From: Ancylobacter crimeensis | Lineage (GTDB): Bacteria; Pseudomonadota; Alphaproteobacteria; Rhizobiales; Xanthobacteraceae | DNA: 64,000 nt | Direction: 5' to 3' | Assembly: GCF_023016805.1 (NCBI RefSeq) | Contig: NZ_JALKCH010000012.1 | Span: forward strand, 62,001-126,000 | The notes under the pieces: model-generated | Seen by the model: only the letters and a program-made list of their open reading frames with translations | Databases searched by the model: none | Told to the model about the DNA's origin: nothing | Position numbers and translations under genes: made by a program | In this document: one piece after another, positions 34,547 to 43,080 of the stretch | Layout: each line of letters starts with the position of its first letter | How positions within the stretch are numbered: position 1 is the stretch's first letter

Positions 34547-34978
34547 ATGACGGTGCGATCGATCATCGACGCGAAGGGCCATGACGTGCTCACCATCGTG
34601 CCGGAAACGCCGCTGCGGGAAGCCGCACGCCTGCTCGGCGAACATCGGATCGGCGCGATCGTGGTGGTGGACGCCATGCGGCGCGTCGTCGGCATCCTGT
34701 CCGAGCGCGACGTGGTGCGCGTCGTCGGCCTTGACGGACCTGCACGGCTCGATGACCCGGTGGAACAGGTGATGACCCGCAAGGTCGTGACCTGCAGCGG
34801 CAACGACACGGTTCAGGAGATCATGGGAACCATGACGGCCGGACGCTTCCGTCATATCCCGGTGGTGGAGAATGCCCGGCTTGTCGGCATCATCTCGATC
34901 GGCGACGTGGTGAAGCATCGCGTGGCGGAGATGGAGCGGGAGAGCCACGCGCTGCGCGAATATATCCTGACGGCATGA
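34547..34978 (+). CDS. CBS-domain protein
   Basis: 143 residues starting at 34547 after AAGGAGG. Two CBS motifs in tandem: DVLTIVPETPLREAARLLGE with GAIVVVDAMRRVVGILSERD, then VTCSGNDTVQEIMGTMTAG with HIPVVENARLVGIISIGDVV. Stand-alone CBS pairs bind adenine nucleotides and regulate partners; the partner is unknown. Followed immediately by a 16-bp stem terminator shared with hisI. Confidence 0.93.
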   Translation: MTVRSIIDAKGHDVLTIVPETPLREAARLLGEHRIGAIVVVDAMRRVVGILSERDVVRVVGLDGPARLDDPVEQVMTRKVVTCSGNDTVQEIMGTMTAGRFRHIPVVENARLVGIISIGDVVKHRVAEMERESHALREYILTA

Positions 34979-35013
34979 GAATGTGCCGGGCGGAGGCTCC
35001 GCCCGGCACATTC
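34979..35013. terminator. bidirectional terminator between CBS gene and hisI
   Basis: A perfect 16-bp stem (GAATGTGCCGGGCGGA, loop GGC, and its complement) starts one base after the CBS stop and ends 19 bases before the hisI stop. No T-run, but the position between convergent genes and the stem strength support termination in both directions. Confidence 0.8.
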
Positions 35014-35031
35014 GCGGCTCGACGGTGACGC

Positions 35032-35523
35032 TCAGAAGCGCGGCGTATCGCTCGGGGCGGGCGTGCCGTAGACCGCTTGCGGGTCGAACAGCTTGCCGGC
35101 GTCGTTGACCGTGAGCGCCAGTTCCGGCGTCGGGCGCGCGCCGAGCGGCACGGACCGGAAGAAGCAGGAGCGGTGTCCGGTGTGGCAGGCCGCGCCGGTT
35201 CCGGCCATCTCGACACGCATCACCACAGCGTCCTGGTCGCAATCCACCCGCAGCTCGATCACGCGCTGGGTGTGGCCGCTGCTCTCGCCCTTCTTCCAGA
35301 GCTTCCCGCGCGAGCGGCTGTAATAATGCGCTTCGCCGGTCTCGATGGTGAGCGCCAGCGCTTCTGCGTTCATGTGCGCGACCATCAGCACCTCGCCATC
35401 GCTCGCGGCGACGGCGACGGCGGTGACCAAGCCGCTGGCGTCGAATTTCGGGCGCAGGCGGTCGCCTTCCTCGGTCTCGCGCGTGTCCGCGGCCGGGGCG
35501 AAATACGGGGCGTCGGACACCAT
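35032..35523 (-). CDS. hisI: phosphoribosyl-AMP cyclohydrolase
   Basis: 163 residues starting at 35523 ([10 protein letters not shown]), sharing one base with the folE stop (TGATG). Core: [44 protein letters not shown] in segments, and the zinc Cys residues in [13 protein letters not shown] and [13 protein letters not shown]. It opens the purine ring of PR-AMP in histidine synthesis. The folE-hisI pairing is known from related genomes, both enzymes hydrolysing purine-type rings. Confidence 0.95.
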   Translation of the reverse strand: MVSDAPYFAPAADTRETEEGDRLRPKFDASGLVTAVAVAASDGEVLMVAHMNAEALALTIETGEAHYYSRSRGKLWKKGESSGHTQRVIELRVDCDQDAVVMRVEMAGTGAACHTGHRSCFFRSVPLGARPTPELALTVNDAGKLFDPQAVYGTPAPSDTPRF

Positions 35524-36176
35524 CACCTCAGCGATACGCCGCGCACCAGGCTCAGGAAGCGGATCTGCTCCTGCGGGTCGTCGCGGAAAAGCCCGGTGAA
35601 CTGCGTGGTGATGGTGGAGGCGCCCTGCTTCTGGATGCCGCGCATCGCCATGCACATGTGCTCGGCCTCGACCATGACGGCGACGCCGCGCGGCTTCAGC
35701 GCCTCGTCGATCGTGCTGATGATCTGCGAGGTCATGTGTTCCTGCGTCTGCAGGCGGCGGGCGAACATATCGACCACGCGAGCGATCTTGGAGAGGCCGA
35801 CCACGCGCTCGACCGGGAAATAGGCGACATGTGCCTTGCCGACGAACGGCACCATGTGGTGCTCGCAATGCGAGTGGAAGGTGATGTCCTTCACCAGCAC
35901 CATGTCGTCGAAATTGCCGATCTCTCCGAAGGTGCGGTCCAGCACGCTCTCGGTCGGGATGCGGTAGCCGCTGAAAAGTTCCTCATAGGCCTTCACCACG
36001 CGCTTCGGCGTGTCGAGCAGGCCTTCACGGCTCGGGTCGTCGCCGGCCCAGGCGATAAGGGTGCGCACGGCCGCCTCGGCGTCCTCCCGGCTCGGCCGGT
36101 CGCCGACGCGATTGGCCGTACGGGCCTCGGCTTCGTTCTTCGCACGCTCCATCAGCGACTTCAGCACTGCATCCAT
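35523..36176 (-). CDS. folE: GTP cyclohydrolase I
   Basis: 217 residues from ATG 36176 ([14 protein letters not shown]) with CGGAG upstream; a longer frame is rejected. Family blocks: [40 protein letters not shown] with zinc Cys and active-site His residues, [19 protein letters not shown] and [14 protein letters not shown] with the second zinc Cys. Converts GTP to dihydroneopterin triphosphate, entry to folate and, in some bacteria, queuosine. Translationally coupled to hisI. Confidence 0.97.
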   Translation of the reverse strand: MDAVLKSLMERAKNEAEARTANRVGDRPSREDAEAAVRTLIAWAGDDPSREGLLDTPKRVVKAYEELFSGYRIPTESVLDRTFGEIGNFDDMVLVKDITFHSHCEHHMVPFVGKAHVAYFPVERVVGLSKIARVVDMFARRLQTQEHMTSQIISTIDEALKPRGVAVMVEAEHMCMAMRGIQKQGASTITTQFTGLFRDDPQEQIRFLSLVRGVSLR

Positions 36177-36433
36177 GACGAACTCCGTTCGACGGCGCGT
36201 TATCCAACCGGAGCGCCGGGGTGTCACCGGTTTGGTCGTCCTGTGGAGGCAGTACCGGCATATGCCGGCCGCGCCACCTGACTAGGCCGTAAACCCGCCC
36301 GAAGCCGGAAGGTTGCCGTATGCGCGAACGCACGGCGTCTTTCGTCCCCGGTTACGCTTTCCTATATAAGGGACCGGCGGGGCCCCGCAACCTACCCTTA
36401 TACGTAGCTGATCTGCGTTGAACGAGCCGAACG

Positions 36434-36895
36434 ATGATCAACGATGTCTATAACCGCCGGATTCTCGAGCTTGCCGCAGATATTCCGCGGCTGGGTCGTC
36501 TTGCGGCGCCGGATGCCACTGCAACGGCGCATTCCAGGCTTTGCGGTTCCACAGTCACCATCGACCTCGCGATGCAGAACGGTGTGGTGACCGATTTCGC
36601 CCATGAGGTGCGCGCCTGCGCGCTCGGGCAGGCCTCGTCCTCGGTCATGGGCGACCTCGTCGTAGGTTCGACGGCCGCCGAACTGCGCGAGGTACGCGAG
36701 ACCATGCGCCGCATGTTGAAGGAGAACGGCACCCCCCCGGCCGGGCGCTGGGCGGAGCTTGCGGTGCTGGAGCCGGTGCGCGACTACAAGGCGCGCCACG
36801 CGTCCACGCTGCTGACCTTCGACGCGGTGGTCGACGCCATCGACCAGATCGAGAGGCGCGGCACGGCCCACGTGGAGGCCGACGCCGCCGAGTGA
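36434..36895 (+). CDS. IscU/NifU-N-like iron-sulfur scaffold protein
   Basis: 153 residues. NifU_N fold with cluster-ligand-like cysteines in HSRLCGSTVTID and VRACALGQASSSV; the third Cys usual in IscU is not evident, since the later block KARHASTLLTFDAV has none, as in the SufU-like group of alphaproteobacteria next to folE and yidD. It may scaffold Fe-S clusters or carry sulfur or zinc. Divergent from folE; the shared 257-base gap contains CTATATAAGGG near 36362 as a possible promoter element. Confidence 0.88.
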   Translation: MINDVYNRRILELAADIPRLGRLAAPDATATAHSRLCGSTVTIDLAMQNGVVTDFAHEVRACALGQASSSVMGDLVVGSTAAELREVRETMRRMLKENGTPPAGRWAELAVLEPVRDYKARHASTLLTFDAVVDAIDQIERRGTAHVEADAAE

Positions 36896-36917
36896 AGCTG
36901 TCCAGTGTTGAGGCTGC

Positions 36918-37469
36918 TCAGCGTTCGGTGAAGAAGGTAAAGAGGACCTTGCCGTCCGCGCCGGTGAGGCAGAGGAAGCGGTTGGCGTGGTCCGTGCGGT
37001 CGCGCTGGATATAGGCCTCGCCCATCAGAACGCCTTTCACCTCCGTATCCCCGAGCTTCTGGTTGGCCTCCGCAATGGTGAGCCCGTCGACATCAATGAA
37101 GATATCCGCGATCGAGGGCGACTTCTGCTTCAGCCGGGCCAGCGCCTGTTCCTTGCAGGCGGCGACCCGCTGCATGTCGCGCGTCATGGCCGCGTCCTCG
37201 ACCTCCGGCTGCATACCCCCCACGGGCTTCGGCGCTTCGGCCTCGGCGGGCTTCACGGGCGGGGCAGGAGCCTTTTCCGGCACCTTGGCGGCGTCGGGCT
37301 TGGCGGGGGGCGCCGGGGCGACCTGCGGGGCGGGAGCGGGCGGAGGAACCGGGGCCGCGGTCTGTGCCAGCGCGGGCATGGTCACACCCGAGAGCAGGAC
37401 CGCCGTCAGGAGCGCCCGGCAGGCCGGAGCGGAGGGGCGCGGCAGCGACGCGGTGATGCGGTTCGGCAT
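36918..37469 (-). CDS. exported Pro/Ala-rich protein of unknown function
   Basis: 183 residues from 37469 (MPNRITASLPRPSAPA) after AAGGAG. A signal peptide (ALLTAVLLSGVTMPALAQ) is followed by about 60 residues rich in Pro, Ala and Lys (PVPPPAPAPQVAPAPPAK), then a folded domain of about 100 residues with one Cys pair (VAACKEQAL and FLCLTGADG). Family not recognised; periplasmic by prediction, the Pro-rich part perhaps a spacer. Convergent with the iron-sulfur scaffold gene. Confidence 0.8.
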   Translation of the reverse strand: MPNRITASLPRPSAPACRALLTAVLLSGVTMPALAQTAAPVPPPAPAPQVAPAPPAKPDAAKVPEKAPAPPVKPAEAEAPKPVGGMQPEVEDAAMTRDMQRVAACKEQALARLKQKSPSIADIFIDVDGLTIAEANQKLGDTEVKGVLMGEAYIQRDRTDHANRFLCLTGADGKVLFTFFTER

Positions 37470-37577
37470 GATGGGCTCCTTCGATCCTGTGTCGACCGTT
37501 CCGGTCTGGCCAGCGTCAATGCGCCGGCCGGTACGTGGTTCCCGAAGGGGAGGGCGACCGGCGACGGTTTCGCGCGC

Positions 37578-37904
37578 ATGGGTGCAGCGATGCTTCAGAT
37601 GAGGGCGCAGCTTTCCCGTCTTCCGGAATATGCGCTGCGCGGCCTGGTGCTGGCTTATCGCTACACCCTGTCCTCGGTGATGGGCCGGCAATGCCGCTAT
37701 CTGCCGAGCTGCTCGGAATTCGCGGAGCAGGCGCTCGGCCGGCATGGGGCCTGGGCGGGCGGCTGGATGGCGGCGGGCCGGGTGTGCCGCTGCCATCCCT
37801 GGGGCGGCTCGGGCTTCGAGGCGGTCCCGGTGGAATTGCCGCGCGATGCCCGCTGGTATATGCCGTGGCGCTATGCGCGGCGGCCGAAGACCCGCGAAGA
37901 ATAG
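37578..37904 (+). CDS. yidD: membrane protein insertion efficiency factor
   Basis: 108 residues from ATG 37578 (alternative ATGs at 37590 and 37599). Core motif: LRGLVLAYRYTLSSVMGRQC, then RYLPSCSEFAEQALGRHG and RVCRCHPWGGSGFEAVP, the cysteine-rich signature of the YidD (DUF37) family. It is membrane-associated and assists YidC-dependent insertion. Ends about 95 bases before thrS, with a palindrome between. Confidence 0.93.
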   Translation: MGAAMLQMRAQLSRLPEYALRGLVLAYRYTLSSVMGRQCRYLPSCSEFAEQALGRHGAWAGGWMAAGRVCRCHPWGGSGFEAVPVELPRDARWYMPWRYARRPKTREE

Positions 37905-37919
37905 GCCGCGCGAAGAGTA

Positions 37920-37939
37920 GTATGTATCCCCATACATAC
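37920..37939 (+). promoter_or_regulatory. perfect palindrome between yidD and thrS
   Basis: GTATGTAT, loop CCCC, ATACATAC: an 8-bp perfect stem, strikingly AT-rich in a high-GC region, 60 bases upstream of the thrS start codon. It may be an operator, an attenuator hairpin in the thrS leader or part of the thrS promoter. No threonine-codon-rich leader peptide is obvious. Confidence 0.45.
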
Positions 37940-37998
37940 GGGTGCCTGACCAACACGCCTACCTGCGTGGTTCGCAGGAGTGGGCCGGAGAGAAGACG

Positions 37999-39960
37999 AT
38001 GATCCACCTGACATTCCCCGATGGCGCCGTCCGCGACTATGCTCCGGGCACCACGGGTGCCGAGGTTGCGGCCTCCATCGCCAAGTCGCTCGCCAAGAAG
38101 TCGATCGCAATGAAGCTCGACGGCGTGCTGAGCGACCTTGCCGACCCCATCACCACCGATGCGCGTTTCGAGCTCGTGACCCGGGAAAGCCCCGAGGCGC
38201 TGGAGCTGATCCGCCACGACACCGCCCATGTGCTCGCCGAGGCGGTGCAGGCCCTGTGGCCCGGCACGCAGGTGACGATCGGCCCGGTCATCGAGAACGG
38301 CTTCTATTACGACTTCTTCCGCAACGAGCCCTTCACCCCGGAGGATTTCGCCGCGATCGAGAAGAAGATGCGCGAGATCATCGCCCGCGACGCGCCCTTC
38401 ACCAAGGAGGTGTGGACCCGCGACGAGACCAAGCGCGTCTTCGCCGAGAAGGGCGAGGCGTTCAAGGTCGAGCTGGTGGATGCCATCCCCGCCGACCAGT
38501 CGATCAAGATCTACCGACAGGGCGAGTGGTTCGACCTCTGCCGCGGCCCGCACATGCCGAGCGTCGGCAGGATCGGCAACGCCTTCAAGCTGATGAAGGT
38601 GGCCGGCGCCTATTGGCGCGGCGACGCGAAGAACCCGATGCTGACCCGCATCTACGGGACGGCGTGGCGCACGCAGGAAGAGCTCGACGCCTATCTGCAC
38701 CAGCTCGAGGAAGCCGAGAAGCGTGACCATCGCCGGCTCGGCCGGGAGATGGACCTCTTCCACTTCCAGGAGGAGGGGCCGGGCGTCGTGTTCTGGCACC
38801 CGAAAGGCTGGAGCCTGTTCCAGGGCCTCGTCGCCTATATGCGCCGGCGCCTTGCGGCGGATTACAGCGAGGTGAACGCCCCGCAGGTGCTCGACAAGTC
38901 GCTGTGGGAGATCTCCGGCCATTGGGGCTGGTACAAGGAGAACATGTTCAAGGTTCAGCCGGCCGGCGATGCGGACGACAATGACCGCGTCTATGCGCTG
39001 AAGCCGATGAACTGCCCCGGCCATGTCCAGATCTTCAAGCATGGGTTGAAGTCGTACCGCGATCTGCCGATGCGGCTTGCCGAATTCGGCGCAGTGCATC
39101 GCTATGAGCCTTCCGGCGCGCTGCATGGGCTGATGCGCGTGCGCGGCTTCACCCAGGACGACGCCCACATCTTCTGCACCGAGGAGCAGATGGCGGCCGA
39201 GTGCCTGAAGATCAACGACCTGATCCTCTCGACCTATGCCGATTTCGGCTTCGAGGAGATCGTAGTGAAGCTCTCGACCCGGCCCGAAAAGCGGGTCGGC
39301 TCCGATGCCGTGTGGGACCATGCCGAAGAGGTGATGGGCCGCGTGCTCAAGCAGATCGAGGAGCAGTCGGGCAGCAAGATCAAGACCGGTATCCTGCCGG
39401 GCGAAGGCGCGTTCTACGGGCCGAAGTTCGAATACACCCTGCGCGATGCCATCGGCCGCGAATGGCAGTGCGGCACCACGCAGGTGGACTTCAACCTGCC
39501 GGAGCGCTTCGGTGCCTTCTATGTCGACGCCGACGGCAGCAAGAAGACGCCGGTGATGATCCACCGCGCCATCTGCGGTTCGATGGAGCGCTTCACCGGT
39601 ATCCTGATCGAGCACTTCGCCGGGCATTTCCCGCTCTGGCTGGCACCGGTGCAGGCAGTGGTGGCGACCATCACCTCCGAGGGTGACGACTACGCCGCCG
39701 AGATCGCCGCGCTGGCGCGCAAGGCGGGGCTGCGGGTGGAACTCGACTTGCGCAACGAGAAGATCAACTACAAGGTCCGCGAGCACTCTCTGGCCAAGGT
39801 GCCGGCGCTGATCGTGGTCGGGCGCAAGGAAGCGGCCGAGCGCACCGTCTCAATCCGCCGCCTCGGCAGCCCGAACCAGACGGCGATGACGTTGGACGAG
39901 GCAATGATGAGCCTCACGGCCGAGGCCGTGGCGCCGGATCTGGTGCGCGGCGCGGCGTGA
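37999..39960 (+). CDS. thrS: threonine--tRNA ligase
   Basis: 653 residues from ATG 37999 after GGAGAGAAG. An N-terminal TGS domain ([20 protein letters not shown]), the editing domain with [17 protein letters not shown] and the later [17 protein letters not shown], the class II catalytic core with motif 2 ([20 protein letters not shown]) and zinc ligands (MNCPGH ... DDAH), and a C-terminal anticodon-binding domain. Full length and intact. It charges tRNA-Thr; a tRNA-Thr(UGU) gene lies at the far end of this window. Confidence 0.98.
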   Translation: MIHLTFPDGAVRDYAPGTTGAEVAASIAKSLAKKSIAMKLDGVLSDLADPITTDARFELVTRESPEALELIRHDTAHVLAEAVQALWPGTQVTIGPVIENGFYYDFFRNEPFTPEDFAAIEKKMREIIARDAPFTKEVWTRDETKRVFAEKGEAFKVELVDAIPADQSIKIYRQGEWFDLCRGPHMPSVGRIGNAFKLMKVAGAYWRGDAKNPMLTRIYGTAWRTQEELDAYLHQLEEAEKRDHRRLGREMDLFHFQEEGPGVVFWHPKGWSLFQGLVAYMRRRLAADYSEVNAPQVLDKSLWEISGHWGWYKENMFKVQPAGDADDNDRVYALKPMNCPGHVQIFKHGLKSYRDLPMRLAEFGAVHRYEPSGALHGLMRVRGFTQDDAHIFCTEEQMAAECLKINDLILSTYADFGFEEIVVKLSTRPEKRVGSDAVWDHAEEVMGRVLKQIEEQSGSKIKTGILPGEGAFYGPKFEYTLRDAIGREWQCGTTQVDFNLPERFGAFYVDADGSKKTPVMIHRAICGSMERFTGILIEHFAGHFPLWLAPVQAVVATITSEGDDYAAEIAALARKAGLRVELDLRNEKINYKVREHSLAKVPALIVVGRKEAAERTVSIRRLGSPNQTAMTLDEAMMSLTAEAVAPDLVRGAA

Positions 39961-39968
39961 CAAAGGCG

Positions 39969-39995
39969 AAGGGCGGCGTATTCAGCGTCGCCCTT
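39969..39995. terminator. terminator between thrS and ParA-like gene
   Basis: AAGGGCGGCG, loop TATTCAG, CGTCGCCCTT (one G-T pair), followed by TCTG; placed 9 bases after the thrS stop and 55 before the convergent gene's stop. Confidence 0.65.
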
Positions 39996-40049
39996 TCTGC
40001 TGTCTCTTCAAGGTCTTGAGGGCCTTTCTGCGCAAACTGATTCAGCGTT

Positions 40050-40694
40050 TCAACCCAGCAGCAGGCGGATTTCCTCGGCCAGCGCCGTGATTTCCTGCGC
40101 GCCTTTCGAGCCGGGCTCGGTTTCCTGAATGGCTCGGCCCTGCCCCATGCTGGCGGCGAAGCCGACGCGATTGCCGAGCCGGGTCTGCGCGGCCGGGTGG
40201 CCGAGTTCGCGGATGGCCGTGCTCATCTCCTCGGTCAGTCCGACGCGCGAGAGCGCGCGATTGATGACGATGAGGGAGGGCGTGCCTTCCTTCGCGATCA
40301 TCTCCAGCGTGGGAGCCGTGGCCCAGAGGTCGATCGGGGTCGGCTGCACCGGCACCGCGACGAGGCTCGCCGCCTCGATCGCCGGACGGGATTCGATATC
40401 GGATTTCGGCGGGGTGTCGATGACCACGACATCATAGTCGCGAGCGAGGCTGCGGGCTTCGCGGCGGGCGCCCCAGCCACTGGCGGTGCGGAAATCGAGC
40501 CCCGTGCCGTCTTCGCCGAGCGCCGTCTCGCGTCTTTCGAACCATTCGCCGAGGCTGCCCTGCGGATCGCAGTCCAGAAGCGCGACCCGCGTGCCCATGC
40601 CGGCGCGGGCGAGGGCAACGGCGAGATGGGCGGCCAGCGTGGTCTTGCCGGAGCCGCCCTTCTGCTGTGCGATGGTGATGACCTTGCCCGCCAC
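40050..40694 (-). CDS. orphan ParA-family ATPase
   Basis: 214 residues. Deviant Walker A QQKGGSGKTTLAAHLAVAL, Walker A' LLDCDPQGSLGEWF, and Walker B VVVIDTPPKSD. The short length and lack of an N-terminal HTH put it with small ParA/MinD-like positioning ATPases (ParC, PpfA or MipZ-like). There is no parB next to it. It may position a protein cluster or small replicon; cargo unknown. Confidence 0.93.
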   Translation of the reverse strand: MAGKVITIAQQKGGSGKTTLAAHLAVALARAGMGTRVALLDCDPQGSLGEWFERRETALGEDGTGLDFRTASGWGARREARSLARDYDVVVIDTPPKSDIESRPAIEAASLVAVPVQPTPIDLWATAPTLEMIAKEGTPSLIVINRALSRVGLTEEMSTAIRELGHPAAQTRLGNRVGFAASMGQGRAIQETEPGSKGAQEITALAEEIRLLLG

Positions 40695-40861
40695 GCTCCG
40701 CCCCGTTTTCGAATAACGCCAGGCGCAACAGCCCGGAGGCGTTGCCGCAGGGCGTCAGGCTGGCATCGTGCCGCGGTGCCTGCAAGATCTCGCAGGAGGT
40801 CGGAACGGGACCGGGCCCCGTTCCGGGAAGGCTTGAAACGTCAGGGCGTTCGCGCGTTCGG

Positions 40862-41623
40862 TCAGGAGGTCTTGGCGTTCGGACCCAGCACTACGACGCG
40901 AGTGCCGGGGGTGACGCGGCTGTAGAGGTCGATCGCATCCTGGTTGATCATGCGGATGCAGCCGGAGGACACGTTCGAGCCGATGGAATAGGGCTCAACC
41001 GTGCCGTGGATGCGGTACAGCGTGTCCTTGTTGTTCTGCCACAGATACATGGCGCGCGCGCCGAGCGGATTGCCAGGGCCGCCATGCATGCCGGTGCCGC
41101 TCTGCAACTGGGTGAGGGCCGGCTTGATGTCGGGGCGGCGCTCGATCATCTCCTTGGGCGGATACCAGTCCGGCCATTCCTGCTTGGAGTTGATCGTCGC
41201 GACGCCGGACCAGGAAAAGCCCTGCTTGCCGACGCCGACGCCATAGCGGATGGCCCGTCCGCCGCCTTCCACGTAATAAAGGAACTTGTTCTGGGGATCG
41301 ACGACGATGGTGCCGGCCGGCTCGGTGGTGATGTAGCTCACCTCCTGCCGCTGGTATTTCGGGTTGATCCTCTTGGTGTCGACCGCCGCGATCGGGAACT
41401 TGTCCTGCACCGGACCGTAATCCGCCGCGACGAAGCCGAGCGGGCCGGTCGTGTCGAGGGGAGACGAGGTGACGGGCGAATCCATCCATCCCGAGAGCGG
41501 CTGGGCGGTCGGCATATAGGCGGTCGGCGTCGCGGTGGAGGTGGTTTGGCACCCGGCGAGGGCAAACCCGATTCCGGCAATCGAAACACCGGTAAGGAAC
41601 GAGCGGCGGCTGAAATGGGACAT
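40862..41623 (-). CDS. L,D-transpeptidase (YkuD family), lipoprotein-type signal
   Basis: 253 residues from 41623 (MSHFSRRSFLTGVS). SRRSFLTG is a twin-arginine motif and LAGC a lipobox, so it may be a TAT-exported lipoprotein. The catalytic region is IHGTVEPYSIGSNVSSGCIRM, with the His and Cys of the HxxxxxxxxxxxxSxGC[IV]R YkuD pattern. It crosslinks peptidoglycan 3-3 or attaches proteins to it. Convergent with none; upstream lies a flavin reductase on the same strand. Confidence 0.95.
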   Translation of the reverse strand: MSHFSRRSFLTGVSIAGIGFALAGCQTTSTATPTAYMPTAQPLSGWMDSPVTSSPLDTTGPLGFVAADYGPVQDKFPIAAVDTKRINPKYQRQEVSYITTEPAGTIVVDPQNKFLYYVEGGGRAIRYGVGVGKQGFSWSGVATINSKQEWPDWYPPKEMIERRPDIKPALTQLQSGTGMHGGPGNPLGARAMYLWQNNKDTLYRIHGTVEPYSIGSNVSSGCIRMINQDAIDLYSRVTPGTRVVVLGPNAKTS

Positions 41624-41777
41624 GGACGGGAAAGGCTCCGGAATCAGGACGTTACGCGATGTTAAACGTTCCGGGGCCCGCCCGATATTGCACCGGCGAC
41701 ACGCAGCGCCTTTCGTGTGCGTGCAAAAGCCGGTTCGGCGATCACAGTCTGCGGCGCAGAGGTGTCTTGGTACCCAT

Positions 41778-42386
41778 TCATTCACCCCCTGCGGGGCGTG
41801 GGAGAGATTTCACCCGATCGACCCACGAATAGTCGAAATAGCCGCCACGAGCGATCGGCTGCATCCGCTCTGCTTTCAGCAGCCCGTCCTCGATGAAGCG
41901 CTCGTCGATATGCACGCCGATCACCTCGCCGAGCACGAGGAAGGTGCCGGCCTCGCGCCCGTCCGCACCCTTCAGCCGGATCGTCTCGATATAGCGGCAT
42001 TCCAGCGCGCAGGGGGCGGCGGCGACGCGCGGCGCTTTCACCAGCCGGGAGGGCGCCTGTTCCAGCCCGGCGAGGTCGAACTCGCTGGCGCTGGCCGGGA
42101 TCGGCTTCGAGGTGAGGTTCACCTGTTCGAGCAGCGGCAGCGTTGCGAGGTTGCAGACGAACTCCCCGCTCGCTTCGGCATTGCGCATCGAATGCTTGGC
42201 GCCAGAACTCGAAAAGCCGACGATGTCGGGCTCCTCGCTCAACAGGTTGAAGAAGGAATAGGGCGCGAGGTTCGCCGTGCCGTCCGGGGCGAGGGTGGAG
42301 ATCCAGCCGATCGGGCGCGGAGTGACGATGGCCTTGAGCGGGCGGTGCGGCAGGCCGTGATTGTCGAGGCGCGGCTCGTAGAACAT
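41778..42386 (-). CDS. flavin reductase family protein
   Basis: 202 residues of the FMN-binding split-barrel type (DIM6/NTAB, flavin reductase-like): HRPLKAIVTPRPIGWISTLA, NLAPYSFFNLLSEEPDIVGF, and EFVCNLATLPLLEQVN. Such proteins bind FMN and either reduce it for partner monooxygenases or act on their own substrates. It lies ten bases after the nitroreductase gene on the same strand, so the two flavoproteins likely form an operon. Confidence 0.92.
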   Translation of the reverse strand: MFYEPRLDNHGLPHRPLKAIVTPRPIGWISTLAPDGTANLAPYSFFNLLSEEPDIVGFSSSGAKHSMRNAEASGEFVCNLATLPLLEQVNLTSKPIPASASEFDLAGLEQAPSRLVKAPRVAAAPCALECRYIETIRLKGADGREAGTFLVLGEVIGVHIDERFIEDGLLKAERMQPIARGGYFDYSWVDRVKSLPRPAGGE

Positions 42387-42395
42387 CGTTCCTCC

Positions 42396-42959
42396 TCAGA
42401 AGCGGGTAACGATATCGGTAAGGGCGGGCCGGGGGCGATCCTCCTGCGGGCGGGCCAGCGTGCCGATATGGACGAAGCCTACGATGCGCTCGTTCTCCGA
42501 AAGGCCGAAGGCCGCGCGCACCCGTGCATCATAGGCGTACCACTGGGTCAGCCAGGTGCCGGCATAGCCCAGCGCATGGGCGGCGAGCAGGAGCAGCGTG
42601 CAGGCGGCGGCGCCCGACAGGAGCTGCTCCCACTCGGGAATCTTCGCATGCGGGGTGGCGCGGGAAACCACCGCGATCACCACAGGTGCATGGGAGAGGC
42701 GGGTGCGTTCGATCTCGACGCGCTGCGAATCGGCGTCCGGGTTGTCCTGCGCGAAGATGCCGGCGATGAGCTCGCCGGCGCGCTGGCGGCCCTCGCCTTC
42801 GAACACGATAAAGCGCCACGGCGCGAGCTTGCCATGGTCCGGCACGCGGGATGCGATGGTGAGGATTTCGTCGATCTGCGCGGGAGTCGGGCCCGGGGTG
42901 GTGAGGTCGAAGACTTTCGGGCTCTTGCGGGTTTCGAGCAAAGCACGGGCATCGGTCAT
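42396..42959 (-). CDS. nitroreductase family protein
   Basis: 187 residues from 42959 after GAGGAA. FMN-binding motifs: ALLETRKSPKVFDL (RxSxxxF-like front), RVPDHGKLAPWRFIVFEGEG, and ALGYAGTWLTQWYAYD toward the C-terminus. This YdjA-like small nitroreductase group reduces nitro compounds or quinones with NAD(P)H; native role uncertain. First gene of a pair with a flavin reductase; divergent from the next gene across about 120 bases. Confidence 0.94.
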   Translation of the reverse strand: MTDARALLETRKSPKVFDLTTPGPTPAQIDEILTIASRVPDHGKLAPWRFIVFEGEGRQRAGELIAGIFAQDNPDADSQRVEIERTRLSHAPVVIAVVSRATPHAKIPEWEQLLSGAAACTLLLLAAHALGYAGTWLTQWYAYDARVRAAFGLSENERIVGFVHIGTLARPQEDRPRPALTDIVTRF

Positions 42960-43080
42960 GATCGGTTCCTCATTTGCTGTCGCGGTAGCACGGGGATGCG
43001 CCGCATCCAAGGCGCGGAACGGTGAGGGCGTATGCCGGCGCGACTTGAATTCGCCCGGGTTTGGAGGCACGACATCGCCT

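Noticed and set aside
37905-37998. T-box or threonine leader-peptide attenuator before thrS
   Set aside because: No T-box motif and no short frame rich in Thr codons; only a palindrome is present.
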